In this document: piece after piece, positions 1-10,972 of the stretch
Numbering within the stretch: position 1 is the stretch's first letter
How the letters are laid out: every line of letters begins with the position of its first letter
Position numbers and translations under genes: made by a program
Notes under the pieces: generated by a model
Database searches by the model: none
The model's input: the letters and a program-made list of their open reading frames with translations, nothing else
Told to the model about the DNA's origin: nothing
NCBI RefSeq assembly: GCF_026210795.1
Contig: NC_089441.1
Coordinates: 1,984,001-2,048,000, forward strand
DNA: 64,000 bases
From: Rhizophagus irregularis
Lineage: Eukaryota > Glomeromycota > Glomeromycetes > Glomerales > Glomeraceae
Direction of reading: 5' to 3'

Positions 1-290
1 CACATTTAAATTAAAGTATTATGTAAAGTGTAAAATAATAATATATGAAAATACTTACAAAGAGCTTGTATATATCGTAAGAAACATACATATCTTTATG
101 TCATGGTCATTATAATCTCCAATTTTACGTAAAGTTATCAAATACCAAATTTCTTTATTTTACAAATAAAATATATTTAATATAAAATAAATTATTAAGA
201 AAGATAATTTACAAGTCTCATACCTGCACAAATACATGCAATTAAATAAAGAACATAAAAAATTTTAATAATAATAATATAAGCTTTCAT
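1..290 (-). CDS. Six-exon membrane/secreted-like family, copy 1 (3' end outside window)
   Basis: Unrecognised family. The ATG is the complement of 288-290. Exon 1 encodes a short basic start and a hydrophobic stretch (MKAYIIIIKIFYVLY then LIACICA) like a signal peptide or anchor. It ends in phase 1 at a GTATGAG donor. Exon 2 starts after an AG at about 172 with the family signature EIWYLITLRKIGDYN and runs to a GTAAGT donor near position 58, in phase 2. Both exons are open and have the same phases as in the complete copies below. The remaining four exons lie left of the window. Expression and function are unknown; a secreted or membrane location is inferred from the hydrophobic start only. 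Confidence 0.6.
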
Positions 291-490
291 GGTTTAATCA
301 ACAAATACTAAGTAATTTTTTTTCTTTTAAAAAAAAAAAACTTTGAGGTATGAAAACATCATGCCATTCTTAACATGGTATATACTATATTTGAGGAGCG
401 AGTTTAGAATCAGGTTGGTAAAATTGGTGTCTCACGCCTAAACTTTAATTTCACATGATAAACGGCGACTTTACCTTATCATTTTGCCAA

Positions 491-541
491 AAAAGGAAAT
501 AAAATAATAAGATTTCGGTGTAACAAAATTTTCGTCATTTT
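491..541 (-). promoter_or_regulatory. Conserved upstream box of the six-exon family (copy 1)
   Basis: In gene orientation the segment has a TGTTACACC-like core followed by ATCTTATTATTTTATTTCC, about 200 bases before the start of copy 1. Related boxes sit upstream of other copies at 1831-1873, 2598-2647, 4501-4556, 21151-21215, 30245-30280, 32455-32495 and 33825-33866, and in opposite orientation near 35730-35770. Conservation between otherwise diverged flanks suggests a promoter element, but it could simply be duplicated flank. Confidence 0.4.
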
Positions 542-839
542 ATGATATACGGACCAAAATGTTAATTTTATACGCAAGTACAACATGCAGAAGGGATAGA
601 GATGTCATACTTTAATATGTAAATGTTTAGTATAATATGCGATACTAGCAACTAATTATGTAATACATTTCAAATTTACTATCAGCATCAAAATTTTGAT
701 ACGATTACGAAAATCGAATTTTCTATATTGACTAATCTTTTAAGGTGGATATTCTTAGGTTTATTTGCTGCTTATTTAACATATGATTAATGATCCCGAC
801 GTAGAATTAACATTATGTCAAAAATTTTATAATAATTAA

Positions 840-1727
840 TTATAAGACGAACAAATTTCTTTGTAAACTATTGGAAATTCTCTTAGTTACGTTTGAAATC
901 AAAAAATATAAAGGAATTAATAAAGAAAATGCGTATAACGAAAAACCCAAAGTGTAACTTATAAATCTTCTTCTGCACGCAATTTTAATATTTTCTGATA
1001 CATTATAGCTAAAATTGCAATTAAAAGGAACTTCTTCACGAATAAAATTTGGAATAAAATATCTTAGTCCTAAATAAATGTACATATATACAGTAGATTA
1101 GTCATTGCATGTATTTAATAATATATACTAATAATAAATAATTTGAACTTACCAAAAAAATTGAATATAAAACTAGCCAAAATACTAATACTGTCATGTA
1201 TAATTAATTTTTTAATAAATTAAATTGATATGACAAAGAATGCAAACAATTTTATTTATACTTACAGAGTATATATGAATAAATTATAGAGGGTATCATC
1301 ACCATCACTGTCATATTTGGTATATAGTACTAAAAGATAAATAGAATTTTAATTATATAGAAACTAATAATGAAAGTATCAATATTCAACAAGTTTATAA
1401 CTTACCAAATATTATTAGGAAAATATTTCCAATAAAATAACTATGATTAAATATAAATAATACATTTAAATTAAAAAATCGTAAAATGTAAATAATAATA
1501 ATACACGAAATTACTTACAGAATGTCTGAATATATAATAATACCTCCAATTTTATGTAAAGATACCAAATACCAAATTTCTATATATATATATTTTTTTT
1601 TTCATAAATATAAATAAATCTAAATTTGATAATTAAGAAAAAACGGTACAAATCTCATACCTGTGCCAATACATGCAATGAAGTAAAGAACAAAAATAAT
1701 TTTAATAATAATAATAGAAACTTTCAT
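840..1727 (-). CDS. Six-exon membrane/secreted-like family, copy 2 (intact)
   Basis: Manual splicing gives exons 1661-1727, 1519-1579, 1406-1440, 1266-1329, 1153-1190 and 840-1069: 495 nt, 164 residues. Every donor is GTAAGT- or GTATGA-like, every acceptor is AG, and phases alternate 1, 2, 1, 2, 1 without a stop. Exon 1 encodes a signal-peptide-like MKVSIIIIKIIFVLYFIAC. Exon 2 carries EIWYLVSLHKIGG; exons 3 and 5 are short and hydrophobic; exon 4 is acidic (KYDSDGDDT). Exon 6 holds the best conserved block (VPFNCNFSYN, ENIKIACRRRF, TLGFSLYAF), a hydrophobic stretch, and a basic tail ending NLFVL. Two cysteines (FNC, IAC) are shared by intact copies. I do not recognise the family; a small secreted or membrane protein is inferred. 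Confidence 0.7.
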
Positions 1728-2181
1728 GGTTAAAGTCTGATTATAATACAAAATCTTGCTCTTCTTTATATAATATTTTTTCTTGTGAATTTTCGATTTT
1801 TTTTAAATAAAGAACGATTTTATTTTTATTATTACTATGGAAATAAAACAATTGGTGTCATGTCGTCATTTGTATAACATGAGATTTCTTTGTATGTGTC
1901 TATGTGACGCACAACGCCTTAACATCATTTTCTAATATGGTAAGGTATACAAGGCAACTAAAAACAGTATATTAAAACATTAAAGCTAATATTTATCATC
2001 TATTGATTTCCCATATTCAAGAATGTAATAAAATGGCAACCTGATAAAATTTTAAATTTTTATTTATTTTTTATATTTTTTATTTTGTAGTGACAGAAGG
2101 ACTAGGGAAAACATAGAGGAGAAACTTGCTTAGGTTAACTTACGTGCCTGGCTTTTCCTTATTATTTGTAAATAGAACAAA

Positions 2182-2345
2182 CACATTTAAATTAAAGTAC
2201 TACTATGTAAAATGTTATATGAAATTACTTACAAAGAGCCTGTATATATTGTAAGATCAACACGCCATGGTCATTATAAATTTTACGTAAAGTTACCACA
2301 TACCTGTACCAATACATACAATCAAATAAAGAATATAAATATTTT
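2182..2345 (-). pseudogene. Six-exon family, copy 3 (relic of exons 1-2)
   Basis: The segment matches exon 2 and exon 1 of the family, but intron 1 is almost gone, the start codon has become ATA, and exon 2 is shortened. Exons 3-6 are absent. The family's upstream box is still present at 2598-2647, so this was once a full promoter-bearing copy. Confidence 0.6.
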
Positions 2346-2389
2346 ATGGTTTACTTAATAACTGGATTTGATACAAATTTTAATCTTAT

Positions 2390-2452
2390 AAAAAAATTCT
2401 GGAAAAAATTCCGATAAATGATCATTTTTCTGAAAAATTTTTTATAGGGTAA
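2390..2452. repeat. Short repeat ending TTTTTTATAGGG
   Basis: About 60 bases containing TGATCATTTTTCTGAAAAA followed by TTTTTTATAGGG. Related copies are at 3722-3782 and, inverted, at 57675-57750. The TATAGGG end is also found on the larger CCCTGTAAAA MITE family in this window, so these may be its truncated relatives. Confidence 0.4.
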
Positions 2453-2799
2453 TAAATATTATGTACTTTTCTTTTTTTCTTTAAAACAAATTTCCCGCAG
2501 TAAGGTATTGTATTTAGGCTAGTAAATAGATTAAAATTGGTATCATGTGTCAATACCATTCTGTTCTTCATTGTCATCTTTTATTATTTTACAAAAAAAG
2601 AAGATAAAATAATAAGATCCTAGTGTAACAAAGTTTCGTCATTTATGTATTAAAGTGTACAAATAAAAAGATCATAAATAAATATATTTTATTATTATTG
2701 ATAATATAGAATAATTAAACTAGAGCGCCGAAACTTTTCGGAACCATTCTGCATATTAATAATTGCTTAAATTCTATTGGTCAATTTGGTCCTGTGATG

Positions 2800-3013
2800 T
2801 AGTGTTTGGATCCGAAGCGGTTTTATCCGGTTTTTATCCGGTATCCGTTTCGGTTAATTCAGGATAGAACTATCAGAATTACCAATTTTTTGATTCATAA
2901 TATATTAAATATTCTGGTCGAAATTATAGTCTATTCAGAACTGAGATTTACAATCTTTTTTCGGCAATAATCTCATTTAAAATATTTAAGATTTTATCCG
3001 GATCAAAACACTA
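2800..3013. mobile_element. hAT-like MITE with perfect 8-bp target duplication
   Basis: A 214-bp element starts TAGTGTTTGGATCCG and ends CGGATCAAAACACTA, so the terminal inverted repeats are 15 bp with one mismatch. CTGTGATG occurs immediately on both sides (2792-2799 and 3014-3021). An 8-bp duplication and TAGTG-type ends are hallmarks of the hAT superfamily. The element has no coding capacity, so it is non-autonomous. Confidence 0.8.
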
Positions 3014-3203
3014 CTGTGATGTCAGGCCCCGTGTAACGTCATGTGAAAGATGTGACACAAATATGACCAAGAATTTTGGCTATATTTCAGCATATATCAA
3101 ATCCCGAATATATTTCGATATATGTAGGTTTCGACATCCAAGTTTAAGATGTAAATATTTCAATTTATTACTGAGATTTCTCACGTATCAAATTTACATA
3201 CGA

Positions 3204-3240
3204 TTACGAAAGGTTTGAAACAGAAATTGGATATAACAAA
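3204..3240 (+). pseudogene. Relic of a BTB gene first exon
   Basis: The segment GATTACGAAAGG followed by TTTGAAACAGAAATTGGATA closely matches the start of the BTB-TLDc genes near 37040 (GATTATGAAAAACTTTTTG, then AAACAGAAATAGGATATGA). It is only about 37 bases long, so chance cannot be fully excluded. A second similar relic is at 34228-34268. Confidence 0.4.
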
Positions 3241-3405
3241 TCGTATTAAATTAATCTTTTAAGATATATTTCTAATAAATATTTAAATTTAGGTTTTATT
3301 GGATGCTTATTAAAAATATGATTAATATTTACATAAAATTGAAAAACAAGATTTTATTTATAACCTTGAATAGCATTATTATGCTAAACCTTCCATAATA
3401 ATTAA

Positions 3406-4394
3406 TTACAAGACGAACATATTTTTTTGTAAACTATCAGAAATTCTCTTAATTACTTCAAATAATTTTGGAAACAAATAATTTAAAAAAATGATTAATA
3501 AAGCAAATGCATATAATGAAAAATCTAATATATAACTTATAAATCTTCTTTTGCACGCAATTTTAATATTTTTTGACGCATTATATTTAAAATCGCAATT
3601 AAAAGGAATTATTTCCCGAGTAAGTATTGGAATTAAGTATCTTAGTCCTAAATGTGTGTATATACAATATACAGGTTAACCATTGCATGTACTTAATAAT
3701 ACCCATTAATAAAAAATTTTTTGGAATAAAAACAAGAAAAATGATCTTTAATTGGAGTTTTTCCTAGAAAATTTTTTATAGGGTATTTAATAATACTTTA
3801 ACTCTCTTATTAACTTACCTGAAATATTAAATATACCACTAAACAAACTACTATACATAATTAATTTTTTAATAAAATATGATGACAAGGAAAGCAACAA
3901 TTTTATTTACAGTATACTTACGAAGTATAAATGGTTAACTTTTTAAGAGTATCATCATATGTGCGATATACTAGTACCAAAAAGTATAGATTTTCATTAT
4001 ATAAAAACTACTAAGTAATGAAGTATCAATAGGATTATAACTTACTGAGTATTATTATGAAAATATTTCCAGTAAAGTAACTATAATTAATCATATTTAT
4101 AATTAACGCATTCATGTTACAAGAAAACGTAAAGCGTAAAAAATAATATTTACATAGCGTCCGAAGTTATAATTAGGAATTTGAGTGGATCTTCAAAAAC
4201 ATTAAATAAAGGTACTATATGCCAAATTTCTATGTATATATATATATATATTATATATTAGTAATATTACAAATATAAAATGAATAAACCTAAATTTAAC
4301 GATTAGGAAAAAACATTACAAGTCTCATACCTGTACCAATACATGCAATATAGTAAAGAACAAAAAAAATTTTCGTAATAGTAGAATTTTTCAT
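3406..4394 (-). CDS. Six-exon membrane/secreted-like family, copy 4 (intact)
   Basis: Splicing as in copy 2 gives six open exons with identical phases and about 165 residues. Exon 1 encodes MKNSTITKIFFVLYYIAC. Exon 2 diverges after EIW (HIVPLFNVFEDPLKF). Exon 3 has YFTGNIFIII and exon 4 RTYDDTLKKL. Exon 6 keeps IIPFNCDFKYN, NIKIACKRRF and the QKNMFVL tail, ending TAA at 3406-3408. The second donor is GTAAAT rather than GTAAGT. Exon 2 varies in length between paralogues while exons 3 and 6 are conserved, so the middle may be the variable functional part. Function is unknown. Confidence 0.65.
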
Positions 4395-6170
4395 GGTTAA
4401 AATATAATTATGATACAAATTTCGCTCTTCTTTATATAATATTTTTTATTATGAATTTTTTTTTTTTATAAAAAATACAGATAAAGAACGATTTATTCTA
4501 CTAAAAGAGGAAATAAAACAATAAATGCCTTGGTGTTATGATATGTCGTCGTCTGTGTAATAAAAGGAAAACCTTGTGTGTCGCACAAAAATATTATGAT
4601 TATTGATAATAACTGAAGAACAATAAATAGCTCTTAAAATTGTTTTTGTTTCGTTGCGAGAAAAATCAGCAATTTAAAATATTTAATTAATCCAATACAA
4701 GCTTCTAAAAAAAAAAGAATGTCCGGAAAATGTTCGGAAAATTCCGTAAGTTGAGACATTATGCCCTATGGGGGATCCGGACATTTTCGACGACAATTTC
4801 CGAACATTTTTGTTTTAGCTGAAGAAAAATGATAAAGAAACTCAAATTTGGTAATATATATATATATAATTCCATAAAAGGGTTATAGGGTTATATATAA
4901 AATAATATTTAAATAAAAAAATCTCAACATATATTTAAAAATATATCAATATTACAAATTATATATACAGTAATTTCTAATCGTTTAAAATTGAAACTGT
5001 TTATTGTAAAAAAAATATTGAATTGAATAATTTACGAGAACTTGAAGTTAACCGAATATTATCATCTATTGATTTTTCATATAATAGAATGGCCGATGGC
5101 GCCCTGGTGAAATTTTTAATTTGTTGACATGAATCTATGAATTTTGAATTTTCTTCACCATTGTAGTAAGTTGAAAATCGGCAACTTACTTCTATGGTTC
5201 TATGATGGTAATTGTACCTTACCTTACCGATAGGAATTCTATAATATTTTTTTAAAAGTTTTTGATTTTTACTTTATTATTTGTGTTTTTTATGTTGTCT
5301 CTTATTTTTTTGTTTCATTTTCGTCATTTTTTTTTATCTTTACTTCGTTGTCTTTTTTATTTATTTTTTTTGGTACAGTAGAAGAACTTTCCCGGAAAAT
5401 GGTTAACTTACGCGCTCGAAACAATATTAAGAACACCCTTTTTTATGTAGTTTCTTCCATCTTGTCCTTGAAATTTCTTTAGAAATGAATTGGGTATTTT
5501 ACTAAAGTATACTTTAACCGACTATATTCAGCATATAACGAGTTATCAAATCATTTTAAAGACAGATTATAATACGTGGTGTGATAACCGGGTAAAATTT
5601 TTGGTGAATTAGTTTCACAAATTAAATAACAGAAATGCTATCACGTGATACATGATACATTCGCTCAAATATATAATTTTTACATTGTTATCTGTTATGC
5701 ATTTTATATATAAACACGCACTTGTAACAGATTAGTATTAAATAATATTAATTTTTTGGGCAGATAGTATTTCAGTTGACGATTACAAAAGTATATGTTA
5801 TTTCATATGCCAATAAAGAAATGTTTGTGACAATGCGTTTTAAATATGTACGAATGAGATATTCATCAAATTAATATTTACTATTAGTAAATATTTCCGA
5901 TAATTATTTAGACTTCTCTATGTATCTCTTTTATTTCATTTTTCGGATAATAAATCATATTTTAATGGGTTATTTCGTAGCAATATTCTTTCTATAAGCC
6001 CAACCTATTTTATATATCAAATAGTGCGTGCAATCAAGGATGTATTATAACATTACATTAATTCAAAATTTTTGATTGCAATATATATGTTACCTTAACG
6101 CATCAATATTACACATTAGAATTTTACATTTTGCTCATTCATAAAAAGTTTTAGAAAATTAAAGAATTGA
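4395..6170. other. Intergenic; short inverted repeat and T-rich tract
   Basis: No gene is seen. At 4717-4825 there is an imperfect palindrome: AATGTCCGGAAAATGTTCGG on the left and TCCGGACATTTTCGACG, then AATTTCCGAACATTTTT, on the right, probably a degraded small inverted-repeat element. At about 5260-5380 the plus strand is strongly T-rich. Confidence 0.5.
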
Positions 6171-6500
6171 ATGACTAGCGAAAAAAAATTCTTTTTAACG
6201 AAAAATCAGCGAAATCATGTAGATCAATTTTTTACCGGCCAAAATTATAATTCCAGTCCTGAAAAAATCATGCGTACAGTTAATAGTAAATTTTTTTGGT
6301 CGTCACCTTACATCAATATTTACTTTTATCAATCAGATAAATTTCTTAAATCTAACCAAGATTCAGACGATTTGCTTAATTTATTACCTATAAAAAATTT
6401 TATCCGTAATTTCTGTAAAAACTCCGTGAATATGATACATTTAACGGAAATAACATGGAATAAAAAAAAAAAATTGAATAAATTTTTTATAGATATTTAA
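6171..6500 (+). CDS. Small protein related to the one at 43327, 3' end supplied by a MITE
   Basis: A single-exon ORF of 109 residues. Residues ~17-45 (VDQFFTGQNYNSSPEKI, later KFFW) align with the small protein at 43327-43641 (IPEFITQNDHSHPAKI, later NEFW), which supports a real ancestral gene. From about residue 73 the DNA becomes CCTATAAAAAATTTTATCCG plus TTTCTGTAAAAACTCCG, the end of the CCCTGTAAAA MITE family seen at 21635 and 22852. The C-terminal third is therefore derived from a mobile element. It may be a chimeric gene or a pseudogene. Function is unknown. Confidence 0.45.
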   Translation: MTSEKKFFLTKNQRNHVDQFFTGQNYNSSPEKIMRTVNSKFFWSSPYINIYFYQSDKFLKSNQDSDDLLNLLPIKNFIRNFCKNSVNMIHLTEITWNKKKKLNKFFIDI

Positions 6501-6602
6501 TAATAACAAATTTTTATTATGATAAATAATTTAATAACATTTACAAATACGTTATTGTTTATAAATAAGCTACATAAAATATTCAACTATATATAGTATA
6601 AA

Positions 6603-8617
6603 TTATTCTCCTAAAAGTTCTTTTAATCCTTCTTGAGCTATAGCATTTCCTAAATTTGCTGCCATTTGATAGTATTCAAATGCCTTTTGCATATCAACAT
6701 TAACTCCAATTCCATGTTGATAACATTTTCCTAACAACATTATTCCACCTGTATACCCTCTTTCAGCTGTTTTTTTAGATAATTCAAAAGCTTTAGAATT
6801 ATCATTAATTTCTGTATAAATATACATCACAGCAAGGTTATACATAGCTTTAATATTTCCTAAATCTGCTGCCCTTTGAAATAAATCAAATGCCATTTGA
6901 TTATTAATCCTAGTTAAAACTCCAAAACTATAACAATGTCCTAACCAATTTAATCCATTAGAATATCCTTTTTCTGCTAATTTTCTAGATATTCTAACTG
7001 CAATATTATAATTACTATTACAACCTTCTCCATAATAGTACGAGTGATAAAGATGAAATAAAGCCATATCATTTCCTAATATTGCTGCTTTTTTGTTTAA
7101 TTCAAATGCCTTCTGCTTATTAATATCAGTCCCAATTCCATGATAATTAAAATATCCAAGTAAACAAATAAATTCTGAATTATCTTGATTGTTTAAAAGC
7201 CAATGGTAGGCTTCTTTTGGATTAATTTTATAATGAACAAAATAATCAAAAACATACTTTTTTAATACATCATTCTCATTCCCTTCATTCATTTTCTCAA
7301 AGTAAATATCAAACAATCCATCAATTAAAGAACTTAAATCATCAAATATATCTTGGGTTGTAGGATCTATTTCCTTTATATCAATATTATTAAAATGTTG
7401 GATGTTATGAGAACACATTTCATATTCTGTTTCATAATAATTCGTCCTTGCAATAATTTCTTTTAATCTATCGACCACATGAATAATTGTTGGTCTATGG
7501 TTTGGTCCGTTATTCAAACATTCTAATCATAATATAGAATGAAAATTTAATTTTTGTATGATAACTGACAATACGATAAACTATAATATTAAAAATTATT
7601 CTTACCAATATACAGATTAGAATATTCGACAGGGGTATCTAAAAACATTGGTTCTTTATAACCTTGCTTAATTAAATTATCGTCACATAATTTGTCTTTA
7701 GTAAGTGATGGTTGACCGCTTGACAACTCCCATAAAAGAATCACTCCAATACTGTATGTATCATTCCTTTCATTTGGTGAGTACTTATTTGGATCAAAAT
7801 AAGGCATATAATCGAACGATTCCAATTGCCTCTTAGATTCTCTTTTGGTTCTGCTTAATAATCCAAAGTTGGCTAATTTGATAGTGTTCTGATGAATAAA
7901 AATATTGTCAGGGTACTAAAAAAAGAAGAATTTTTAATTAAGGTTTATTTATCTTAAAAATTTAACGAAATAAATAAATTACCAAATTATAATGCGGAAT
8001 TCCTTTATTGTGAAGTAATAACACAGCGCATGCCAATTGGTATGCCAATTCGTATTTGTCTTTCCAGGTAAGATTATTAAGGGTTTCTTTCAAATAATTT
8101 CGAAGGGAACCACCGTTAGCGTATTCCATTATCAATAAATATTCCCTCATTTGATCATTTTGATTTGCTGAAATCGTAAAGGAAATAATAATTAATTTAT
8201 TGTATTAATATATTTTTTAAAAAAAAAAATCTATGGATTTGAATAATGTATACCTTTATCGGTAATTCCGAATAGTTTAATCATATTTGTATGAAAATTA
8301 ACTTCATTATGAAATTTAAGCTAAATTATAAATAAAATATAGATAAGTTTAATTATTATTTGATGTTATTATGATGATGTATCACAGTTATTAACTTTGT
8401 ATGTAATTACCTCATTAATAATCTCTTCTTTATTTGCACTGGCATTGTTAAGGTTAAAGGACTTTAATATAACATATTGCTCTGAATAATTCCAATTGGC
8501 GAGATAGGTGTTTTCGTTAATTTTTTCAATATTGTAAAAATTTTTGTATTCGTAATATTTTATATTGTTCTCGTAGATAACTTCCTTAATCAAATCATAA
8601 CCTCTGGTGCTTTGCAT
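6603..8617 (-). CDS. Pseudokinase fused to Sel1-like repeats
   Basis: Five exons: 8411-8617, 8254-8320, 7983-8167, 7606-7915 and 6603-7522. They sum to 1689 nt (562 residues) with consistent phases. Residues 1-~285 are a tyrosine-kinase-like fold: VILKSF lysine, an EVNFHTNMIKLFG helix-C region, the EYANGGSLRNYL hinge, and C-lobe NDTYSIGVILLWELSSG and HRPTI. The catalytic HRD is HYN and the DFG is NFG (LANFGL), so the general base and the metal-binding Asp are both Asn. It is probably inactive or an ATP-binding scaffold. Residues ~370-558 hold about six Sel1 repeats (for example LGKCYQHGIGV, KAFEYYQMAANLGNA), which usually bind partner proteins. It diverges from the kinase at 10973. Confidence 0.85.
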
Positions 8618-8719
8618 TTTGTTTTTATTGGAAATAAAAAAAATACTGTAATAAAAAGAATACTGTAACGTAAAGAAAAATACTGTAATGAAAAAAATAC
8701 CGTAACGTTAAAAAAAATA

Positions 8720-9040
8720 GTTGTTAAATCCTGTATATATATATGTAAAAATCCAAATTCGAGCTAACTCAATTTGCGTACATTGGAACGATAGCTATTA
8801 AATCCATATATGTATATACATATATATATATGTCAGTTGCTCCAAATTGTTTGCACTGCAAACAATATAAAAATCCAAATTCGAGCTAACTCAATTTGTG
8901 CACATTGGAACGAAGAGTAAAAAAAATAGCTATTAAATCCATATATGTATATACATATACATATATGTCAGTTGCGCCAAGTTGTTTGTACTGCAAGCAT
9001 GTAAAAATCTAACTCAATTTGTGCACATTGGAACAAAAAG
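8720..9040. repeat. ~125-bp satellite, left block
   Basis: Two to three copies of a unit containing GCGCCAAGTTGTTTGTACTG, ATCTAACTCAATTTGTGCAC, ATTGGAACGAAGAG, TAGCTATTAAATCC and a palindromic ATATATGTATATACATATAT stretch. The same satellite resumes at 10085, so one array has been split by the element at 9049-10075. Confidence 0.8.
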
Positions 9041-9048
9041 GTGCATCA

Positions 9049-10075
9049 CACTCAGGTGCCGACTAAAGGTTATATGTCACAAGTGTATATGTTATGGGCG
9101 GCCAATGGGCAGCTCACTCGGACATCTGATGTCCCAGAATTTGAACATATGATGTTCTTATTAATCATACACGGTGTCTTATTATTAGATCTATCTCCAA
9201 TAAGCTACAATTCAGACCAAATTTAATGCTGGCTCACCAGAACTAGGACATCTGATATATATTATTAGGTTTCGATTCTGAAATCTGGAATTTGATATCC
9301 CTGTTAGCATGAGATTCTGAAATCCGAATATACAAAATTTGGCATATTTAAACTTTTGTCTATTTTGAAAGAAACCGAAAAAATTGAAAATTATAAATAA
9401 TTGAATTATTTATTAGCTTGTAATAATATTTATTTAAATAAAAAATTTATTTTATAAATTTAGGTTTATATCAAAAAAATTTTTATAATTTATATTAGAA
9501 TAAATAATTATAAAAAAAAGATAAAAAAAAATTATTTAAAAATATATTTTGTATTATGTGTACGATCATGTGATACTAAAATTGAATTTTTTGAAATAAA
9601 AACTTAGTAATTGTTAATAATTGATAGAAATAGAATTTTGCAATTACAATACATTTTATTTTAAATATAAAAAGCTAAATCTAATTTGTAGAGCATTCTT
9701 GTGACCAGTGTTACATTTGGCCCAAGTTGTTGCTTATTTAATAATTTGTGTCCTGGAATCCTAATTAATAAGGACATTATATGTCCAAATTCTGGTGGGC
9801 CGGCATTACATTATTTGGCCCAAATTTTAGCTATAGGCAACCTAATAAGTAATAATCCTATTAATAAGGACATCAGATGTCCGAGTGCTTATTTTCACAT
9901 AAATTTTTTCAATATTGGGCAGTGTTGTAAAGTTCGGCCCAAGTTATGTAGCCTATGGGAAACAGCAGGACATTGGATGTCCGAGTGAGCTGCCCATGGG
10001 CCGCCCATATAAGGTTATAACATATACACTTGTGATAAATAATAAGGATATAAGCTTTAATGATCAACCTGAGTG
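9049..10075. mobile_element. 1-kb inverted-repeat element inside the satellite
   Basis: The ends are CACTCAGGT (9049) and its inverse ACCTGAGTG (10067-10075). The inverted similarity continues inward through ACAAGTGTATATGTTAT, GGGCGGCC(A/C)ATGGGCAGC and TCACTCGGACATC for ~100 bases on each side. The interior repeats a GGACATCnGATGTCC palindrome several times and is AT-rich. I see no transposase. Short reading frames at 9041-9226 and 9701-9988 are part of this repeat. No clear target duplication was found, so the superfamily is undetermined. Confidence 0.65.
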
Positions 10076-10084
10076 GGTGAAAAA

Positions 10085-10745
10085 TAGCTACTGATTAAAT
10101 TATATGTATATATATATATGTATATATGTCAGTTGTGCCAAGTTGTTTGTATTGCAAGCATGTAAATATCTAACTCAATTTGTGCACATTGGAACAAATA
10201 ATAAAAAAAAATAGCTATTAAATCCATATATGTATATATATAAATACAAATCAGTTGCGCCAAGTTGTTTGTACTGCAAAGCATGTAAAAATCTAACTTA
10301 ATTTGTGCACATTGAAGCGAAGAGTAAAAAAAAAGAGCTATTTAATCCATATATGTATATATACATATATATATATGTCAGTTGCGCCAAGTTGTTTATA
10401 CTAAAATCTAACTCAATTTGTGCACATTGGAACAAAGAGTAAAAAAAAAAATAGCTATTAAATCCATATATGTATATATATTTATATATACGTCAGTAGC
10501 GCCAAGTTGTTTGTACCGCAAGCATGTAAAAATCTAACTCAATTTGTGCACATTGGAACGAAGAGTAAAAAAAATAGCTATTAAATCTATATATGTATAT
10601 GTATGTATATATATATCAGTTGCGCCAAGTTGTTTGTACTGCAAAAATGTAAAAATCTAACTCAATTTGTGCACATTGGACCTGAAAAGTAAAAAAAAGG
10701 AGTTATTAAAGCTATATATGTAAATATATATATATATATGTCAGT
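10085..10745. repeat. ~125-bp satellite, right block
   Basis: About five further units of the satellite described at 8720, with identical order of motifs. Each unit ends with a TATATGTATATACATATATA-type palindrome able to form a cruciform. The array lies 230 bases upstream of the plus-strand kinase start. Confidence 0.8.
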
Positions 10746-10972
10746 TCTTTGAACGCATATCAAATGTTGGATCACGTGGTGAAGTGCACGCGTCACGGCC
10801 GTCACGTCACTGAAATTTGTGCTGCGTCGATAAACAAAAAAAAAAATATATACGCTAAAAATGGATGTTACAATACAAAATTTTATCTCTCCGGACCCGT
10901 ATAAAAATCCCGGAATTAAAAATCCGATAGAAACAAAAATATTTTTTTTTATCATTTTTTATTATTATTATT

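Noticed and set aside
9041-9988. Two plus-strand reading frames of 61 and 95 codons
   Set aside because: Both lie in the inverted-repeat element; the GGACATC palindromes and mirrored ends explain the open frames.
10662-10955. 97-codon minus-strand frame upstream of the kinase
   Set aside because: It runs through satellite sequence and the kinase promoter, begins in hydrophobic low complexity and has no homologue in the window.
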